Assembly (NCBI RefSeq): GCF_009818105.1
Contig: NZ_CP046564.1
Span: 124,001-188,000, forward strand
Direction of reading: 5' to 3'
Source of the DNA: Bacillus sp. N1-1
Lineage (GTDB): Bacteria > Bacillota > Bacilli > Bacillales > Guptibacillaceae
Length of the DNA: 64,000 bases
The position numbers and the translations under genes were made by a program. A model generated the notes under the pieces. The model was given only the letters and a program-made list of their open reading frames with translations. It was not told the DNA's origin and ran no database searches. Of the stretch, positions 1 through 9,040 are shown piece after piece (positions within the stretch are counted from its first letter, which is position 1; every line of letters begins with the position of its first letter).

Positions 1-617
1 CATTCGATCAACTTGATGATGAACTGCTCGTCATCATGGTTCATGAAGGTCACAGTAGAGCGTTGGAACATTTGATTACGAAGTACAAAAATTTCGTACG
101 AGCTAAAGCGAGGTCGTATTTTCTCATTGGAGCAGATCGCGAAGACATCATTCAAGAAGGAATGATCGGTCTGTACAAAGCCATTCGTGATTTTAGAGGG
201 GACAAGTTCTCATCTTTTAAAGCGTTTGCCGAACTGTGCATCACCCGGCAGATGATTACAGCTATTAAAACCGCCACAAGACAAAAGCATATTCCGCTGA
301 ATTCTTACGTCTCACTTGATAAGCCAATCTATGATGAAGAGTCAGATCGGACATTGCTAGACGTCATATGCGGAACAAAAGTGACAGATCCTGAAGAATT
401 GATTATTAATCAGGAAGAATTTGATGACATCGAACTTAAAATGTCTGAAATTTTAAGCGATTTAGAGAGAAAAGTGCTCATGCTTTATCTCGATGGACGT
501 TCTTATCAAGAAATATCGGTTGATTTAAATCGACACGTTAAGTCAATTGATAATGCTCTACAGCGGGTGAAACGTAAGTTAGAGCGTTATCTAGAACTGC
601 GGGAAGTCAGCCTTTAA
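1..617 (+). CDS. sigH: RNA polymerase sigma-H factor (5' partial)
   Basis: Sigma-70 family factor that directs RNA polymerase to early stationary-phase and sporulation genes (Spo0H). The window opens inside the gene: the frame is open from base 3 and the residues before the first in-window ATG (FDQLDDELLVI) align with the N-terminal part of Bacillus SigH, so the ATG at 36 is internal. Region 2 is seen in the ARSYFLIGADREDIIQEG and GLYKAIRDF stretches, region 4 in the C-terminal helix-turn-helix (SYQEISVDLNRHVKSIDNAL). It lies directly upstream of rpmG-secE-nusG as in Bacillus. Only the extreme N-terminus is missing. Confidence 0.95.
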   Translation, partial: FDQLDDELLVIMVHEGHSRALEHLITKYKNFVRAKARSYFLIGADREDIIQEGMIGLYKAIRDFRGDKFSSFKAFAELCITRQMITAIKTATRQKHIPLNSYVSLDKPIYDEESDRTLLDVICGTKVTDPEELIINQEEFDDIELKMSEILSDLERKVLMLYLDGRSYQEISVDLNRHVKSIDNALQRVKRKLERYLELREVSL

Positions 618-647
618 TATGGACAAACCTATTAGGAATATTGGGAG

Positions 648-676
648 AGAGTAGGGCCAGGTCCCTACTCTTTTTC
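648..676 (+). terminator. Intrinsic terminator after sigH
   Basis: A 9-bp perfect stem (agagtaggg / ccctactct) with a 6-nt loop is followed by a T-rich run. It separates sigH from rpmG. Confidence 0.8.
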
Positions 677-700
677 TGTGCTAGCCTTTCTTGGGCTTTA

Positions 701-730
701 TTGACATGCCGAAACGGGCTATGATAAAGT
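701..730 (+). promoter_or_regulatory. Candidate promoter for rpmG-secE-nusG
   Basis: TTGACA at 701-706 has no perfect partner; the best -10 is TAAAGT at 725-730 (18-bp spacing), with TGATAA at 15 bp as alternative. Between it and rpmG are a weak hairpin with a T run (771-801) and a 7-bp inverted repeat (816-833), so the leader may be structured. The -35 is perfect, the -10 is poor. Confidence 0.35.
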
Positions 731-875
731 GATAAAAGTAAGAATGTCAATTTTTTGTTAGGTTTGTAAGAACGTCACAGGGTAGCTGAACGTTTTTTTA
801 TTTTGCTCTTTTTTGATATAAGAAAGCTTATATAAATACAAACTTCACTACTGCGCGGCTTAGGAAGGTGTCATT

Positions 876-1025
876 ATGCGTAAAAAGGCAGTACTAGCAT
901 GTGTTCAATGCAATAGCCGAAACTATACAACTATGAAAAACTCACAGACAAGCCCGGCCCGCATCGAAGTTAAGAAGTATTGCAAATACTGCGATGCTCA
1001 TACTGTGCATCGTGAAACAAAGTAA
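876..1025 (+). CDS. rpmG: 50S ribosomal protein L33
   Basis: Small large-subunit ribosomal protein, 49 residues. The reading begins [12 protein letters not shown] and carries two CxxC pairs (Cys9/Cys12 and Cys36/Cys39), the zinc-binding C+ form of L33. The start follows a GGAAGGTG ribosome-binding site. It sits between sigH and secE as in Bacillus. Many Bacillaceae encode several L33 paralogues, with zinc-free copies induced by zinc starvation; whether this genome has others cannot be seen here. Confidence 0.93.
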   Translation: MRKKAVLACVQCNSRNYTTMKNSQTSPARIEVKKYCKYCDAHTVHRETK

Positions 1026-1113
1026 TGCCTCGCAGGGTGTTTGCTTTTTGAGGCAAACGACAAAATAGATTCTCGGGGGAGTTTTCCGCCAGATTAATTG
1101 GGGGTAACAAGTA

Positions 1114-1308
1114 ATGGCAAGTATTGTTCAACGTTCTGGTAAGTTCTTTCGTAATGTCGCAAGTGAAATGAAGCGGGTAAGCTGGCCAACACGTAAGGAA
1201 TTAACTCGCTATACAATCGTAACTGTTACAACGGTTATTTTTATAGCTGTATTCTTTGCGTTGATTGACCAGGGTATTTCCTCAATAATCCGCCTCATTT
1301 TAGGATAA
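1114..1308 (+). CDS. secE: Preprotein translocase subunit SecE
   Basis: Essential membrane component of the SecYEG protein-export channel, where it clamps SecY. At 64 residues it is the short, single-span form typical of Firmicutes. The conserved cytoplasmic segment MKRVSWPTRKEL is followed by one transmembrane helix at about residues 34-55. A GGGGGTAA ribosome-binding site precedes the ATG. The secE-nusG pairing is conserved across bacteria. Its partner secY lies about 26 kb downstream in this same window. Confidence 0.95.
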   Translation: MASIVQRSGKFFRNVASEMKRVSWPTRKELTRYTIVTVTTVIFIAVFFALIDQGISSIIRLILG

Positions 1309-1386
1309 ATCGTTATAAAAATTCATTCTCAAGGTTAGAATGATAGAGTAAATGAGTTGGGGAGGGAAGGACACAGTCCTGCATAT

Positions 1387-1920
1387 ATGGAAAAAAGATG
1401 GTATGTTGTTCATACGTACTCTGGGTATGAAAACAAAGTAAAGACCAACCTTGAAAAAAGGGTTGAGACAATGGGCATGACGGATAAGATCTTTCGTGTT
1501 CTCGTCCCTGTAGAAGAAGAGACAGAAGAGAAAAATGGTAAGAAAAAGACAGTTATGAAAAAAGTCTTTCCTGGCTATGTTATTACAGAAATGGTCATGA
1601 CGGATGATTCATGGTACGTTGTCCGAAACACGCCTGGTGTTACTGGATTCGTAGGATCAAGTGGCGCTGGATCTAAACCGACTGCTTTGCTACCGGAAGA
1701 AGTAGAATCACTTCTTAAGCAAATGGGAATGGAGCAGCCGAAAGCTGATGTAGACTTTGAACTTAAAGAGAAAGTCAAAGTTAAAGAAGGTCCGTTTGCT
1801 GATTTCGTAGGTTCTGTTGAAGGGATCGACATGGATAAAGGCAAAGTGAAAGTTCACGTAAATATGTTCGGCAGAGAAACCCCTGTAGAACTTAATTTCG
1901 GGCAAGTTGAAAAGTTCTAA
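1387..1920 (+). CDS. nusG: Transcription elongation/antitermination factor NusG
   Basis: Elongation factor that binds the RNA polymerase clamp and links it to Rho, NusA or the ribosome. The N-terminal NGN domain (MEKRWYVVHTYSGYENKV, about 1-115) is followed by a C-terminal KOW domain (GPFADFVGSVEGID, about 125-177). The ATG at 1387 was chosen because it matches the conserved start of Bacillus NusG; an upstream in-frame TTG at 1357 would place the ribosome-binding-like GGGGAGGG inside the coding sequence. Length is 177 residues. A strong hairpin overlaps the stop codon. Confidence 0.96.
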   Translation: MEKRWYVVHTYSGYENKVKTNLEKRVETMGMTDKIFRVLVPVEEETEEKNGKKKTVMKKVFPGYVITEMVMTDDSWYVVRNTPGVTGFVGSSGAGSKPTALLPEEVESLLKQMGMEQPKADVDFELKEKVKVKEGPFADFVGSVEGIDMDKGKVKVHVNMFGRETPVELNFGQVEKF

Positions 1921-1949
1921 TCGAAAAGTCCTTGCTTAACTTTTCGATT
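1919..1949 (+). other. Perfect 11-bp hairpin overlapping the nusG stop codon
   Basis: The arms 1919-1929 and 1939-1949 are exact inverted repeats around a 9-nt loop. No T-run follows (next bases AATGATAG), so it is not a standard intrinsic terminator. It could stabilise the nusG 3' end. The candidate rplK promoter overlaps its right arm. Confidence 0.6.
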
Positions 1950-1960
1950 AATGATAGAAT
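1932..1960 (+). promoter_or_regulatory. Candidate promoter for rplK-rplA
   Basis: TTGCTT (1932-1937) and TAGAAT (1955-1960) are separated by 17 bp. Both boxes are imperfect, but the position, about 110 bp before rplK, fits a separate rplKA transcript. Confidence 0.4.
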
Positions 1961-2067
1961 TTTAATGTTTCATGAGTCTCATACTAATCGAGACATTCAA
2001 TTGATATATAAGGTGGGAGGGTGTAAACACCCAAATACCACATCACGGACTTAAGGAGGTGTGTCGC

Positions 2068-2493
2068 GTGGCTAAAAAGGTAATCAAGGTTGTTAAATTG
2101 CAAATCCCGGCTGGGAAGGCGAATCCTGCACCACCAGTAGGACCTGCACTAGGTCAAGCTGGAGTTAACATTATGGGATTCTGTAAAGAGTTTAATGCTC
2201 GTACTTCTGACCAGGCTGGTATGATCATTCCAGTAGAAATCACGGTTTTTGAAGACCGTTCATTTACATTTATCACTAAAACTCCACCAGCTGCAGTTCT
2301 TCTTAAGAAAGCAGCAGGTATCGAGTCAGGTTCTGGTGAACCAAACCGCAACAAAGTTGCGACTGTGAAGCGTGATAAAGTGCGTGAAATCGCTGAAACA
2401 AAAATGCCAGACCTTAACGCAGCGAATGTAGATTCTGCAATGCGTATGGTTGAAGGTACTGCACGTAGCATGGGAATTACGATCGAAGATTAA
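2068..2493 (+). CDS. rplK: 50S ribosomal protein L11
   Basis: L11 binds the GTPase-associated region of 23S rRNA and takes part in factor binding and the stringent response. The 141-residue reading starts [20 protein letters not shown] and contains the proline-rich [14 protein letters not shown] signature. GTG at 2068 was chosen because AAGGAGGTG lies at the right distance and because the upstream in-frame GTG at 2059 sits inside that ribosome-binding site. It pairs with rplA downstream as in most bacteria. Confidence 0.96.
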   Translation: MAKKVIKVVKLQIPAGKANPAPPVGPALGQAGVNIMGFCKEFNARTSDQAGMIIPVEITVFEDRSFTFITKTPPAAVLLKKAAGIESGSGEPNRNKVATVKRDKVREIAETKMPDLNAANVDSAMRMVEGTARSMGITIED

Positions 2494-2506
2494 TGTTACA
2501 CAAGCC

Positions 2507-2584
2507 GTTGCGATTAAAAGGGATTCCTGCCTGTGTTATACAGGTTCGCAACTTTTATTATGATGTCACATTTTGACATCATAA
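2507..2584 (+). promoter_or_regulatory. Structured rplK-rplA intercistronic RNA
   Basis: Two hairpins occupy the gap. The first pairs GTTGCGA (2507-2513) with TCGCAAC (2546-2552) and has an inner CCTGT/ACAGG stem (2530-2544). The second is a perfect 11-bp stem (2558-2568 / 2574-2584) with a 5-nt loop. Neither is followed by a T-run. L1 is known to autoregulate its own operon in several bacteria by binding mRNA, so a role as L1 target is a reasonable but untested guess. Confidence 0.4.
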
Positions 2585-2631
2585 ATAGTGGGAGGTTAAT
2601 CCGCTAAACCACATTCAAGGAGGAACACAAA

Positions 2632-3324
2632 ATGGCAAAAAGAGGTAAGAAATACCAGGAGGCTGCCAAGCTAGTTGAACGTACAACTTTCTATGAGCCT
2701 CAAGAAGCAGTGGAACTTGTGAAAAAGACTTCTGTAGGAAACTTTGATGGAACAGTTGAAGCAGCAATTCGTCTTGGAGTAGACCCTAAGAAAAACGACC
2801 AGCAGGTTCGTGGCGCGGTTGTACTTCCAAACGGAACTGGTAAAACTCAACGCGTTCTTGTTTTCGCAAAAGGCGAAAAAGCGAAAGCAGCTGAAGCAGC
2901 TGGCGCTGACTATGTTGGAGAAGCAGATTATATCGCTAAAATCAACGAAGGTTGGTTTGAGTTTGATGTAATCGTAGCAACTCCAGATATGATGGGTGAA
3001 GTTGGTAAGCTTGGTCGTGTTCTTGGACCAAAAGGCTTAATGCCAAACCCGAAAACTGGAACGGTAACGTTCGATGTTGAAAAGGCAGTTAACGAAATCA
3101 AAGCTGGTAAAGTAGAGTACCGTGTTGACCGTGCTGGTAACGTCCATGCACCGATCGGTAAAGTATCATTTGAAGCTGACAAGCTTGTAGAAAACTTAAA
3201 CACACTTGTGGAAACACTTGTGAAAGTTAAGCCTGCAGCAGCAAAAGGTACGTACCTTAAAAACATTTCGGTTACATCTACTATGGGACCTGGTGTTAAA
3301 GTTAACGCATCAACTTACCGCTAA
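2632..3324 (+). CDS. rplA: 50S ribosomal protein L1
   Basis: L1 forms the mobile L1 stalk that moves deacylated tRNA out of the E site and in many bacteria represses its own mRNA. At 230 residues it is the normal length. The conserved segment [18 protein letters not shown] near residue 130 and the C-terminal [11 protein letters not shown] are family hallmarks. An AAGGAGG ribosome-binding site precedes the ATG. The intercistronic region before it is strongly structured, which is where autoregulation would act. Confidence 0.97.
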   Translation: MAKRGKKYQEAAKLVERTTFYEPQEAVELVKKTSVGNFDGTVEAAIRLGVDPKKNDQQVRGAVVLPNGTGKTQRVLVFAKGEKAKAAEAAGADYVGEADYIAKINEGWFEFDVIVATPDMMGEVGKLGRVLGPKGLMPNPKTGTVTFDVEKAVNEIKAGKVEYRVDRAGNVHAPIGKVSFEADKLVENLNTLVETLVKVKPAAAKGTYLKNISVTSTMGPGVKVNASTYR

Positions 3325-3336
3325 TAAAATTAGCTG

Positions 3337-3365
3337 TTGACATTTGCGTAGCTATTAAATATACT
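3337..3365 (+). promoter_or_regulatory. Sigma-A promoter of rplJL
   Basis: TTGACA (3337-3342) and TATACT (3360-3365) are separated by exactly 17 bp, close to consensus. Transcription would start near 3372 and include the whole L10 leader. Confidence 0.85.
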
Positions 3366-3400
3366 TGTAAATGTTGTTTGATAAATTAATACTTTCTGTA

Positions 3401-3512
3401 CCGTAGACAGCAGGGGTGCAATTGCACTTAATATCCTGCCGAGGTGTGAAGTGATTCGATACGTATGTAATCGTAAAGCCTTCATGTCTTCGGATGTGAA
3501 GGCTTTTTATAT
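3401..3512 (+). promoter_or_regulatory. Ribosomal protein L10 leader with attenuator
   Basis: The 190-nt leader of rplJ ends in a strong terminator: AAAGCCTTCA (3475-3484) pairs with TGAAGGCTTT (3497-3506), followed by T residues. Upstream lies the GCAGGGGTGCAA...CCTGC fold (about 3410-3440) typical of L10 leaders. In B. subtilis the L10(L12)4 complex binds this leader and promotes termination, giving feedback control. The promoter, fold and terminator seen here match that arrangement. Confidence 0.8.
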
Positions 3513-3562
3513 GACCTCATATTCCAGGGCGGTATAGATACATTTCTTTAGGAGGTGGAACT

Positions 3563-4063
3563 ATGAGCAGTATAGTTGAACAGAAGAAGCAACTAGTTAC
3601 GGAAATCGCAGACAAACTACGTGATAGCCAATCAACAATTTTTGTTGATTATCGCGGACTTGATGTTTCTGAAGTAACTGAGCTTCGTAAGCAATTGCGT
3701 GATGCAAACGTTGAGTTCCGTGTTTACAAGAACACAATGACTCGTCGCGCTGCAGAAGAGCTTGAACTTACTGATTTGAATGAACACCTTGTCGGTCCTA
3801 CGGCAATCGCGTTCAGCAATGAAGATGTTGTTGCTCCTGCTAAAATTTTGAACAACTTCGCTAAGAATCACGAAGCTCTTGAAATCAAGACTGGTGTAAT
3901 CGAAGGTGGCGTTGTATCAGTAGAAAAGATCAAAGAACTTGCGGACCTACCAAACCGCGAAGGACTACTTTCTATGTTGCTATCTGTGCTACAAGCACCG
4001 ATGCGCAATATGGCACTTGCTACAAAAGCTGTGGCTGATCAAAAGGAAGAACAAGGCGCGTAA
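3563..4063 (+). CDS. rplJ: 50S ribosomal protein L10
   Basis: L10 anchors L7/L12 dimers on the ribosome stalk. The 166-residue protein begins [19 protein letters not shown] and has the conserved [20 protein letters not shown]-terminal RNA-binding region; the C-terminal helix (about 135-160) is where L12 dimers attach. AGGAGGTGG precedes the ATG. It is cotranscribed with rplL and preceded by a leader that allows feedback repression by L10-L12. Confidence 0.96.
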   Translation: MSSIVEQKKQLVTEIADKLRDSQSTIFVDYRGLDVSEVTELRKQLRDANVEFRVYKNTMTRRAAEELELTDLNEHLVGPTAIAFSNEDVVAPAKILNNFAKNHEALEIKTGVIEGGVVSVEKIKELADLPNREGLLSMLLSVLQAPMRNMALATKAVADQKEEQGA

Positions 4064-4117
4064 CATTACCGTCTATCAATTGGTATAAATAAAACAAAAA
4101 TTAAGGAGGATTTACTC

Positions 4118-4480
4118 ATGGGTAACGAGCAAATCATTGAAGCAATCAAAGAAATGACAGTTCTTGAGCTTAACGACCTAGTTAAAGCAATCGAAGAAGA
4201 ATTTGGTGTAACTGCAGCAGCTCCAGTAGCAGCAGCAGGTGGCGCAGCAGAAGGTGCTGCTGAAGAGCAAACTGAATTTGATGTAGTTCTTGAAAGTGCT
4301 GGAAGCAGCAAGATCAAGGTTATCAAAGTAGTTCGCGAAATCACTGGTCTTGGCTTGAAAGAAGCTAAAGAACTAGTTGACGGCGCACCAAGCTCTATTA
4401 AAGAAGGCGTTGCTAAAGAAGAAGCTGAAGAGCTTAAAGGCAAGCTTGAAGAAGTTGGCGCAGTAGTAGAAGTTAAGTAG
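4118..4480 (+). CDS. rplL: 50S ribosomal protein L7/L12
   Basis: Acidic multi-copy stalk protein that recruits translation GTPases. The 120-residue sequence has the N-terminal dimerisation domain (1-35), an Ala/Gly-rich hinge (about 38-52) and the globular C-terminal domain with [29 protein letters not shown] precedes the ATG. It is the last gene of the rplJL unit and is followed at once by a strong terminator. Confidence 0.97.
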   Translation: MGNEQIIEAIKEMTVLELNDLVKAIEEEFGVTAAAPVAAAGGAAEGAAEEQTEFDVVLESAGSSKIKVIKVVREITGLGLKEAKELVDGAPSSIKEGVAKEEAEELKGKLEEVGAVVEVK

Positions 4481-4495
4481 TCATTTGTCTGAAAC

Positions 4496-4525
4496 AAAAG
4501 CTCGCTTTTAAAAGCGAGCTTTTTG
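4496..4525 (+). terminator. Intrinsic terminator of rplJL
   Basis: AAAAGCTCGCTTT pairs with AAAGCGAGCTTTT with a minimal loop, followed by TTTTTG. A strong stem with T-run directly after rplL. Confidence 0.88.
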
Positions 4526-4601
4526 TTATTTGGCGCTAATGATTAAGATGCTAGTAAGGTTGGGTAAGCTGATAGAAATGGCGATAGAAAGAGGGAAAAT
4601 G

Positions 4602-5201
4602 ATGAGTGAACATTATTATACGAAAAACCCTGGCGTGAAAAGCAACCCGAACAAAATTGTAGCGGAATTGCGAGGGAAACAGTTCCAGTTCACGACCGAT
4701 TCCGGTGTTTTTTCAAAAAAAGAGATCGATTTTGGGAGTAAGCTTCTAATCGAATCGTTTGAAGAACCTGAAGTTGAAGGGGATATTGTAGATGCTGGAT
4801 GTGGCTATGGGCCAATTGGCATTTCACTTGCTTCTGAATTTCCGAATCGCCGTTTTTATATGCTGGACGTAAATGAGCGGGCCACTGAGCTTGCGACGAA
4901 CAACGCAATTAAAAATCGGGTTCATAATGTAATAGTTATGGAGAGTGATCAGTTAAGTGCGGTGAAGGGCAGCGTGTTTGCTTCCGTCCTTACAAATCCA
5001 CCTATACGAGCAGGGAAAGATGTAGTTCATGGCATACTTGAAGATGCTTATGAAGTATTGAAAGAACATGGTACGCTTTGGGTTGTTATTCAAAAGAAAC
5101 AGGGTGCTCCCTCAGCAGTCACTAAGCTAGAAGAAATGTTCAAACAAGTTGAAACTGTCGTGAAAAAGAAAGGATACTATATTCTTAAAGCAGTCAAGTA
5201 A
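4602..5201 (+). CDS. RsmC-like class I SAM-dependent methyltransferase
   Basis: Predicted 16S rRNA guanine-N2 methyltransferase of the RsmC/MTS family, matching Bacillus YbxB in sequence and position. Seen: SAM-binding motif I DAGCGYGPIG near residues 65-74 and the NPPI motif near residue 134, the signature of N2-guanine methyltransferases. The start MSEHYYTKNPG follows a GAGGG ribosome-binding site and agrees with YbxB; an upstream ATG at 4530 would add 24 residues lying partly in the rplL terminator region and is not favoured. The exact rRNA target is inferred from the family. Confidence 0.85.
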   Translation: MSEHYYTKNPGVKSNPNKIVAELRGKQFQFTTDSGVFSKKEIDFGSKLLIESFEEPEVEGDIVDAGCGYGPIGISLASEFPNRRFYMLDVNERATELATNNAIKNRVHNVIVMESDQLSAVKGSVFASVLTNPPIRAGKDVVHGILEDAYEVLKEHGTLWVVIQKKQGAPSAVTKLEEMFKQVETVVKKKGYYILKAVK

Positions 5202-5217
5202 ATTATGAAATTATCCT

Positions 5218-5246
5218 TTGACTTCATGGACGGCCTATGCTAATAT
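5218..5246 (+). promoter_or_regulatory. Sigma-A promoter of rpoBC
   Basis: TTGACT (5218-5223) and TAATAT (5241-5246) at 17-bp spacing. It lies just after the methyltransferase gene and would give a leader of about 210 nt before rpoB. Confidence 0.7.
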
Positions 5247-5252
5247 AATATA

Positions 5253-5462
5253 ATGCCAATGATGGATTTTCCAGGCCTTTTTCGCATTCGTGTGCAAAGA
5301 GGTATAAAATGCCGTCGTCTGGAAAAACTAATATAATCGTTTATAGTTAAGGGGAATTTTTTATCAATGCCCTTTTTCTTTTTTTGTCCAACGATAGATT
5401 CGAATTAACAGAATCTAATTGGACTAAGAAAATAAATACGCTGGATTTGAGGGGTGAATCAT
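5253..5462 (+). promoter_or_regulatory. rpoB leader region
   Basis: A leader of about 210 nt. TTTTCCAG (5267-5274) can pair with CTGGAAAA (5319-5326), closing a 44-nt loop; a T-rich tract follows near 5370-5390 but without a good hairpin directly before it. I see no recognised riboswitch. Function unknown. Confidence 0.3.
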
Positions 5463-8400
5463 TTGACAGGCCAACTAGTTCAGTATGGACGCCACCGCCA
5501 AAGAAGAAGCTACGCGCGAATCAAAGAAGTGTTGGATTTGCCAAATCTAATTGAGATTCAAACGGCTTCTTATCAATGGTTTCTTGATGAGGGTTTACGA
5601 GAAATGTTCCAGGATATTTCTCCAATCGAAGATTTCACAGGTAATCTTGTGCTGGAATTTATTGATTACAGCCTCGGTGAACCTAAGTATCCCGTGGAAG
5701 AAACCAAAGAGCGAGATGTAACCTATTCTGCACCTTTACGAGTTAAAGTACGCTTGATCAACAAAGAAACAGGCGAAGTAAAGGAACAGGAAGTGTTCAT
5801 GGGTGACTTCCCATTAATGACTGAAACAGGTACGTTTATAATTAATGGGGCAGAACGCGTAATCGTATCTCAGCTCGTGCGTTCTCCAAGTGTCTACTAT
5901 AGTGAAAAGATCGATAAGAACGGCAAAAAAGGATATACAGCTACTGTCATTCCAAACCGAGGAGCATGGCTGGAATTTGAAACTGATGCCAAAGATATTG
6001 TCTATGTGCGAATTGATCGTACTAGAAAGCTACCAATTACGGTGCTGCTCAGAGCGTTAGGGTTTGGGTCTGATCAAGAAATCATAGATCTCCTAGGTGA
6101 AGATGAGTATCTTCGCAATACCCTGGAAAAAGACAACACGGACGGCACAGAAAAAGCGCTTCTAGAAATCTACGAACGCTTACGTCCTGGCGAGCCTCCG
6201 ACTGTCGACAACGCCAAAAGCTTACTTGATTCCCGCTTTTTTGATCCAAAGCGCTATGATCTTGCAAACGTAGGACGTTACAAGATTAACAAGAAGCTTC
6301 ACATTAAAAATCGTCTATTTAATCAACGTCTTGCAGAGACACTTGTTGATCCTGAAACAGGCGAAGTGATTGCAGAAGAAGGTGCGATTCTTGATCGGCG
6401 CTTACTTGACAGAATTCTTCCTGCCCTTGAGACAAACGTCGGTTTCAAAGATGTTGAGCCTCATGGTGGCGTGATTGAAGATGAGTCAATCGGTCTGCAA
6501 TCAATTAAAGTTTATGCTCCTGATGATCCTGAAGGAGAAAGAGTTATTAATGTAATCGGGAATGGTGGAGTTGAAACAGGCGTGAAAAACATCACACCTG
6601 GCGATATCATTTCTTCTATTAACTACTTCTTTAACCTTCTACATCAAGTAGGAAACACAGATGACATTGACCATCTTGGTAACCGTCGTCTGCGTTCTGT
6701 GGGTGAACTTCTTCAGAACCAATTCCGAATCGGTTTATCCCGTATGGAACGTGTTGTTCGTGAACGTATGTCAATTCAGGATACGAACGTTATCACGCCA
6801 CAGGCGCTAATTAACATTCGTCCTGTTATTGCATCGATTAAAGAATTCTTTGGTAGTTCACAACTATCCCAGTTCATGGACCAGACTAACCCGCTAGCTG
6901 AGCTAACTCACAAGCGTCGTTTATCTGCTCTTGGACCAGGTGGTTTAACACGTGAGCGTGCAGGGTTCGAAGTTCGTGACGTACACTATTCCCACTATGG
7001 CAGAATGTGTCCGATCGAAACGCCGGAGGGACCAAACATTGGACTTATTAACTCGTTGTCATCTTATGCAAGAGTTAATAAATTTGGCTTTATTGAGACG
7101 CCTTATCGCAGAGTAGACCCTGAAACAGGTAAAGTGACGGAGTATATTGACTACCTAACTGCCGATGAACAGGATAACTACGTTGTGGCACAGGCTAACG
7201 CAAAGCTGCACGAGGATGGTTCATTCCAGGACGAAGATATCGTTGCTCGTTTCCGTGACGAGAACATTATCATCGCCCGTGAAAAGATTGATTACATGGA
7301 CGTATCACCGAAACAGGTAGTTTCGGCCGCGACGGCTTGTATTCCGTTCCTTGAGAACGATGACTCCAACCGCGCGCTTATGGGTGCGAACATGCAGCGT
7401 CAAGCTGTACCATTGATGGTTCCTGAAGCACCAATTGTCGGAACAGGTATGGAGCATGTTAACGGAAAAGATTCCGGTGCTGCTGTTATTTGTAAACATG
7501 ACGGTTTAGTCGAGTTTGCATCTGCTGCAGAGATTCATGTCCGTCGTATTTCTGTCATTGATGGCCAGGAAGTTAAAGGTGATCTTGACCGCTACAAATT
7601 GCTTAAATTTATTCGTTCCAACCAGGGAACGTGCTATAACCAAAAGCCAATTGTTTCAGAAGGCGATCGCGTAGTTAAAGGTGAAATCCTTGGCGACGGC
7701 CCTTCAATGGAAAAAGGTGAAATGGCCCTCGGACGTAACGTTCTAGTCGGTTTCATGACTTGGGAAGGTTACAACTACGAGGATGCTATTATTATGAGCG
7801 AACGTCTCGTAAAAGATGATGTTTATACGTCAATCCATATCGAAGAGTATGAATCAGAAGCTCGCGATACAAAGCTTGGACCTGAAGAGATCACTCGTGA
7901 CATTCCGAACGTTGGGGAAGACGCGCTGCGTAACCTTGATGAACGCGGAATTATTCGCATGGGTGCTGAAGTAAAAGACGGAGATATCCTTGTCGGTAAA
8001 GTGACGCCAAAAGGTGTAACTGAGCTAACTGCGGAAGAGCGTCTCCTTCATGCTATCTTTGGTGAAAAAGCTCGTGAAGTTCGTGATACATCTCTCCGTG
8101 TACCGCATGGTGGAGATGGAATTGTACTTGACGTGAAGATCTTTAACCGTGAAGACGGCGATGAGCTTCCACCGGGAGTAAATCAGCTTGTTCGTGTTTA
8201 TATCGTACAGAAGCGTAAGATTCATGAAGGAGATAAAATGGCGGGTCGCCATGGTAACAAAGGTGTTATTTCAAGGATTCTTCCTGAAGAAGATATGCCT
8301 TACCTACCAGACGGCACACCAATCGATATCATGTTGAACCCACTAGGTGTTCCTTCACGTATGAACATTGGACAGGTACTAGAGTTGCACATCGGTATGG

Positions 8401-9005
8401 CAGCACGTGCACTCGGTATTCACGTAGCAACACCAGTATTTGATGGAGCACGTGAGGAAGATGTATGGGAAACGTTAGAAGAAGCAGGTATGCCACGTGA
8501 TGGTAAGACTGTTCTCTACGATGGTCGTACAGGTGAACCATTTGACAACCGTATTTCTGTCGGTGTCATGTATATGATCAAACTTGCTCACATGGTCGAT
8601 GACAAGCTTCACGCACGTTCTACTGGACCATATTCACTTGTTACACAGCAACCGCTTGGTGGTAAAGCACAATTCGGTGGACAGCGTTTCGGTGAGATGG
8701 AAGTATGGGCACTCGAAGCATATGGTGCTGCATACACCCTTCAAGAGATTTTGACTGTAAAGTCGGATGATGTTGTTGGACGTGTTAAAACTTACGAAGC
8801 AATCGTAAAAGGCGAAAATGTTCCTGAGCCTGGTATTCCAGAATCGTTTAAAGTTCTAATCAAAGAACTGCAATCACTTGGTATGGATGTCAAAATGCTA
8901 GCAAGTGATGAGCAAGAGATTGAGATGAAAGAGTTAGACGATGAAGAAGACCAATCCAGTGAGAAATTAAACTTGAATGTTGGGTCAAATCAGGCGAGTG
9001 AGTAA
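5463..9005 (+). CDS. rpoB: DNA-directed RNA polymerase subunit beta
   Basis: Catalytic beta subunit of RNA polymerase, 1180 residues. TTG at 5463 was chosen: it gives the conserved [20 protein letters not shown] start and lies 8 nt after GAGGGGT, while the upstream GTG at 5454 is inside that site. The rifampicin pocket ([13 protein letters not shown] ... [13 protein letters not shown], about 465-495) carries the residues of sensitive enzymes. Also seen are [17 protein letters not shown] and the C-terminal [24 protein letters not shown]. The acidic C-terminus is usual for the family. Cotranscribed with rpoC. Confidence 0.97.
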   Translation: MTGQLVQYGRHRQRRSYARIKEVLDLPNLIEIQTASYQWFLDEGLREMFQDISPIEDFTGNLVLEFIDYSLGEPKYPVEETKERDVTYSAPLRVKVRLINKETGEVKEQEVFMGDFPLMTETGTFIINGAERVIVSQLVRSPSVYYSEKIDKNGKKGYTATVIPNRGAWLEFETDAKDIVYVRIDRTRKLPITVLLRALGFGSDQEIIDLLGEDEYLRNTLEKDNTDGTEKALLEIYERLRPGEPPTVDNAKSLLDSRFFDPKRYDLANVGRYKINKKLHIKNRLFNQRLAETLVDPETGEVIAEEGAILDRRLLDRILPALETNVGFKDVEPHGGVIEDESIGLQSIKVYAPDDPEGERVINVIGNGGVETGVKNITPGDIISSINYFFNLLHQVGNTDDIDHLGNRRLRSVGELLQNQFRIGLSRMERVVRERMSIQDTNVITPQALINIRPVIASIKEFFGSSQLSQFMDQTNPLAELTHKRRLSALGPGGLTRERAGFEVRDVHYSHYGRMCPIETPEGPNIGLINSLSSYARVNKFGFIETPYRRVDPETGKVTEYIDYLTADEQDNYVVAQANAKLHEDGSFQDEDIVARFRDENIIIAREKIDYMDVSPKQVVSAATACIPFLENDDSNRALMGANMQRQAVPLMVPEAPIVGTGMEHVNGKDSGAAVICKHDGLVEFASAAEIHVRRISVIDGQEVKGDLDRYKLLKFIRSNQGTCYNQKPIVSEGDRVVKGEILGDGPSMEKGEMALGRNVLVGFMTWEGYNYEDAIIMSERLVKDDVYTSIHIEEYESEARDTKLGPEEITRDIPNVGEDALRNLDERGIIRMGAEVKDGDILVGKVTPKGVTELTAEERLLHAIFGEKAREVRDTSLRVPHGGDGIVLDVKIFNREDGDELPPGVNQLVRVYIVQKRKIHEGDKMAGRHGNKGVISRILPEEDMPYLPDGTPIDIMLNPLGVPSRMNIGQVLELHIGMAARALGIHVATPVFDGAREEDVWETLEEAGMPRDGKTVLYDGRTGEPFDNRISVGVMYMIKLAHMVDDKLHARSTGPYSLVTQQPLGGKAQFGGQRFGEMEVWALEAYGAAYTLQEILTVKSDDVVGRVKTYEAIVKGENVPEPGIPESFKVLIKELQSLGMDVKMLASDEQEIEMKELDDEEDQSSEKLNLNVGSNQASE

Positions 9006-9040
9006 GGGTTAAACCTGAATTCTAAAGGGAGGTAGGCCCC

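Noticed and set aside
4066..4497. 143-residue minus-strand frame opposite rplL
   Set aside because: Ser/Ala/Leu-rich antisense of the biased rplL codons and it crosses the rplL terminator.
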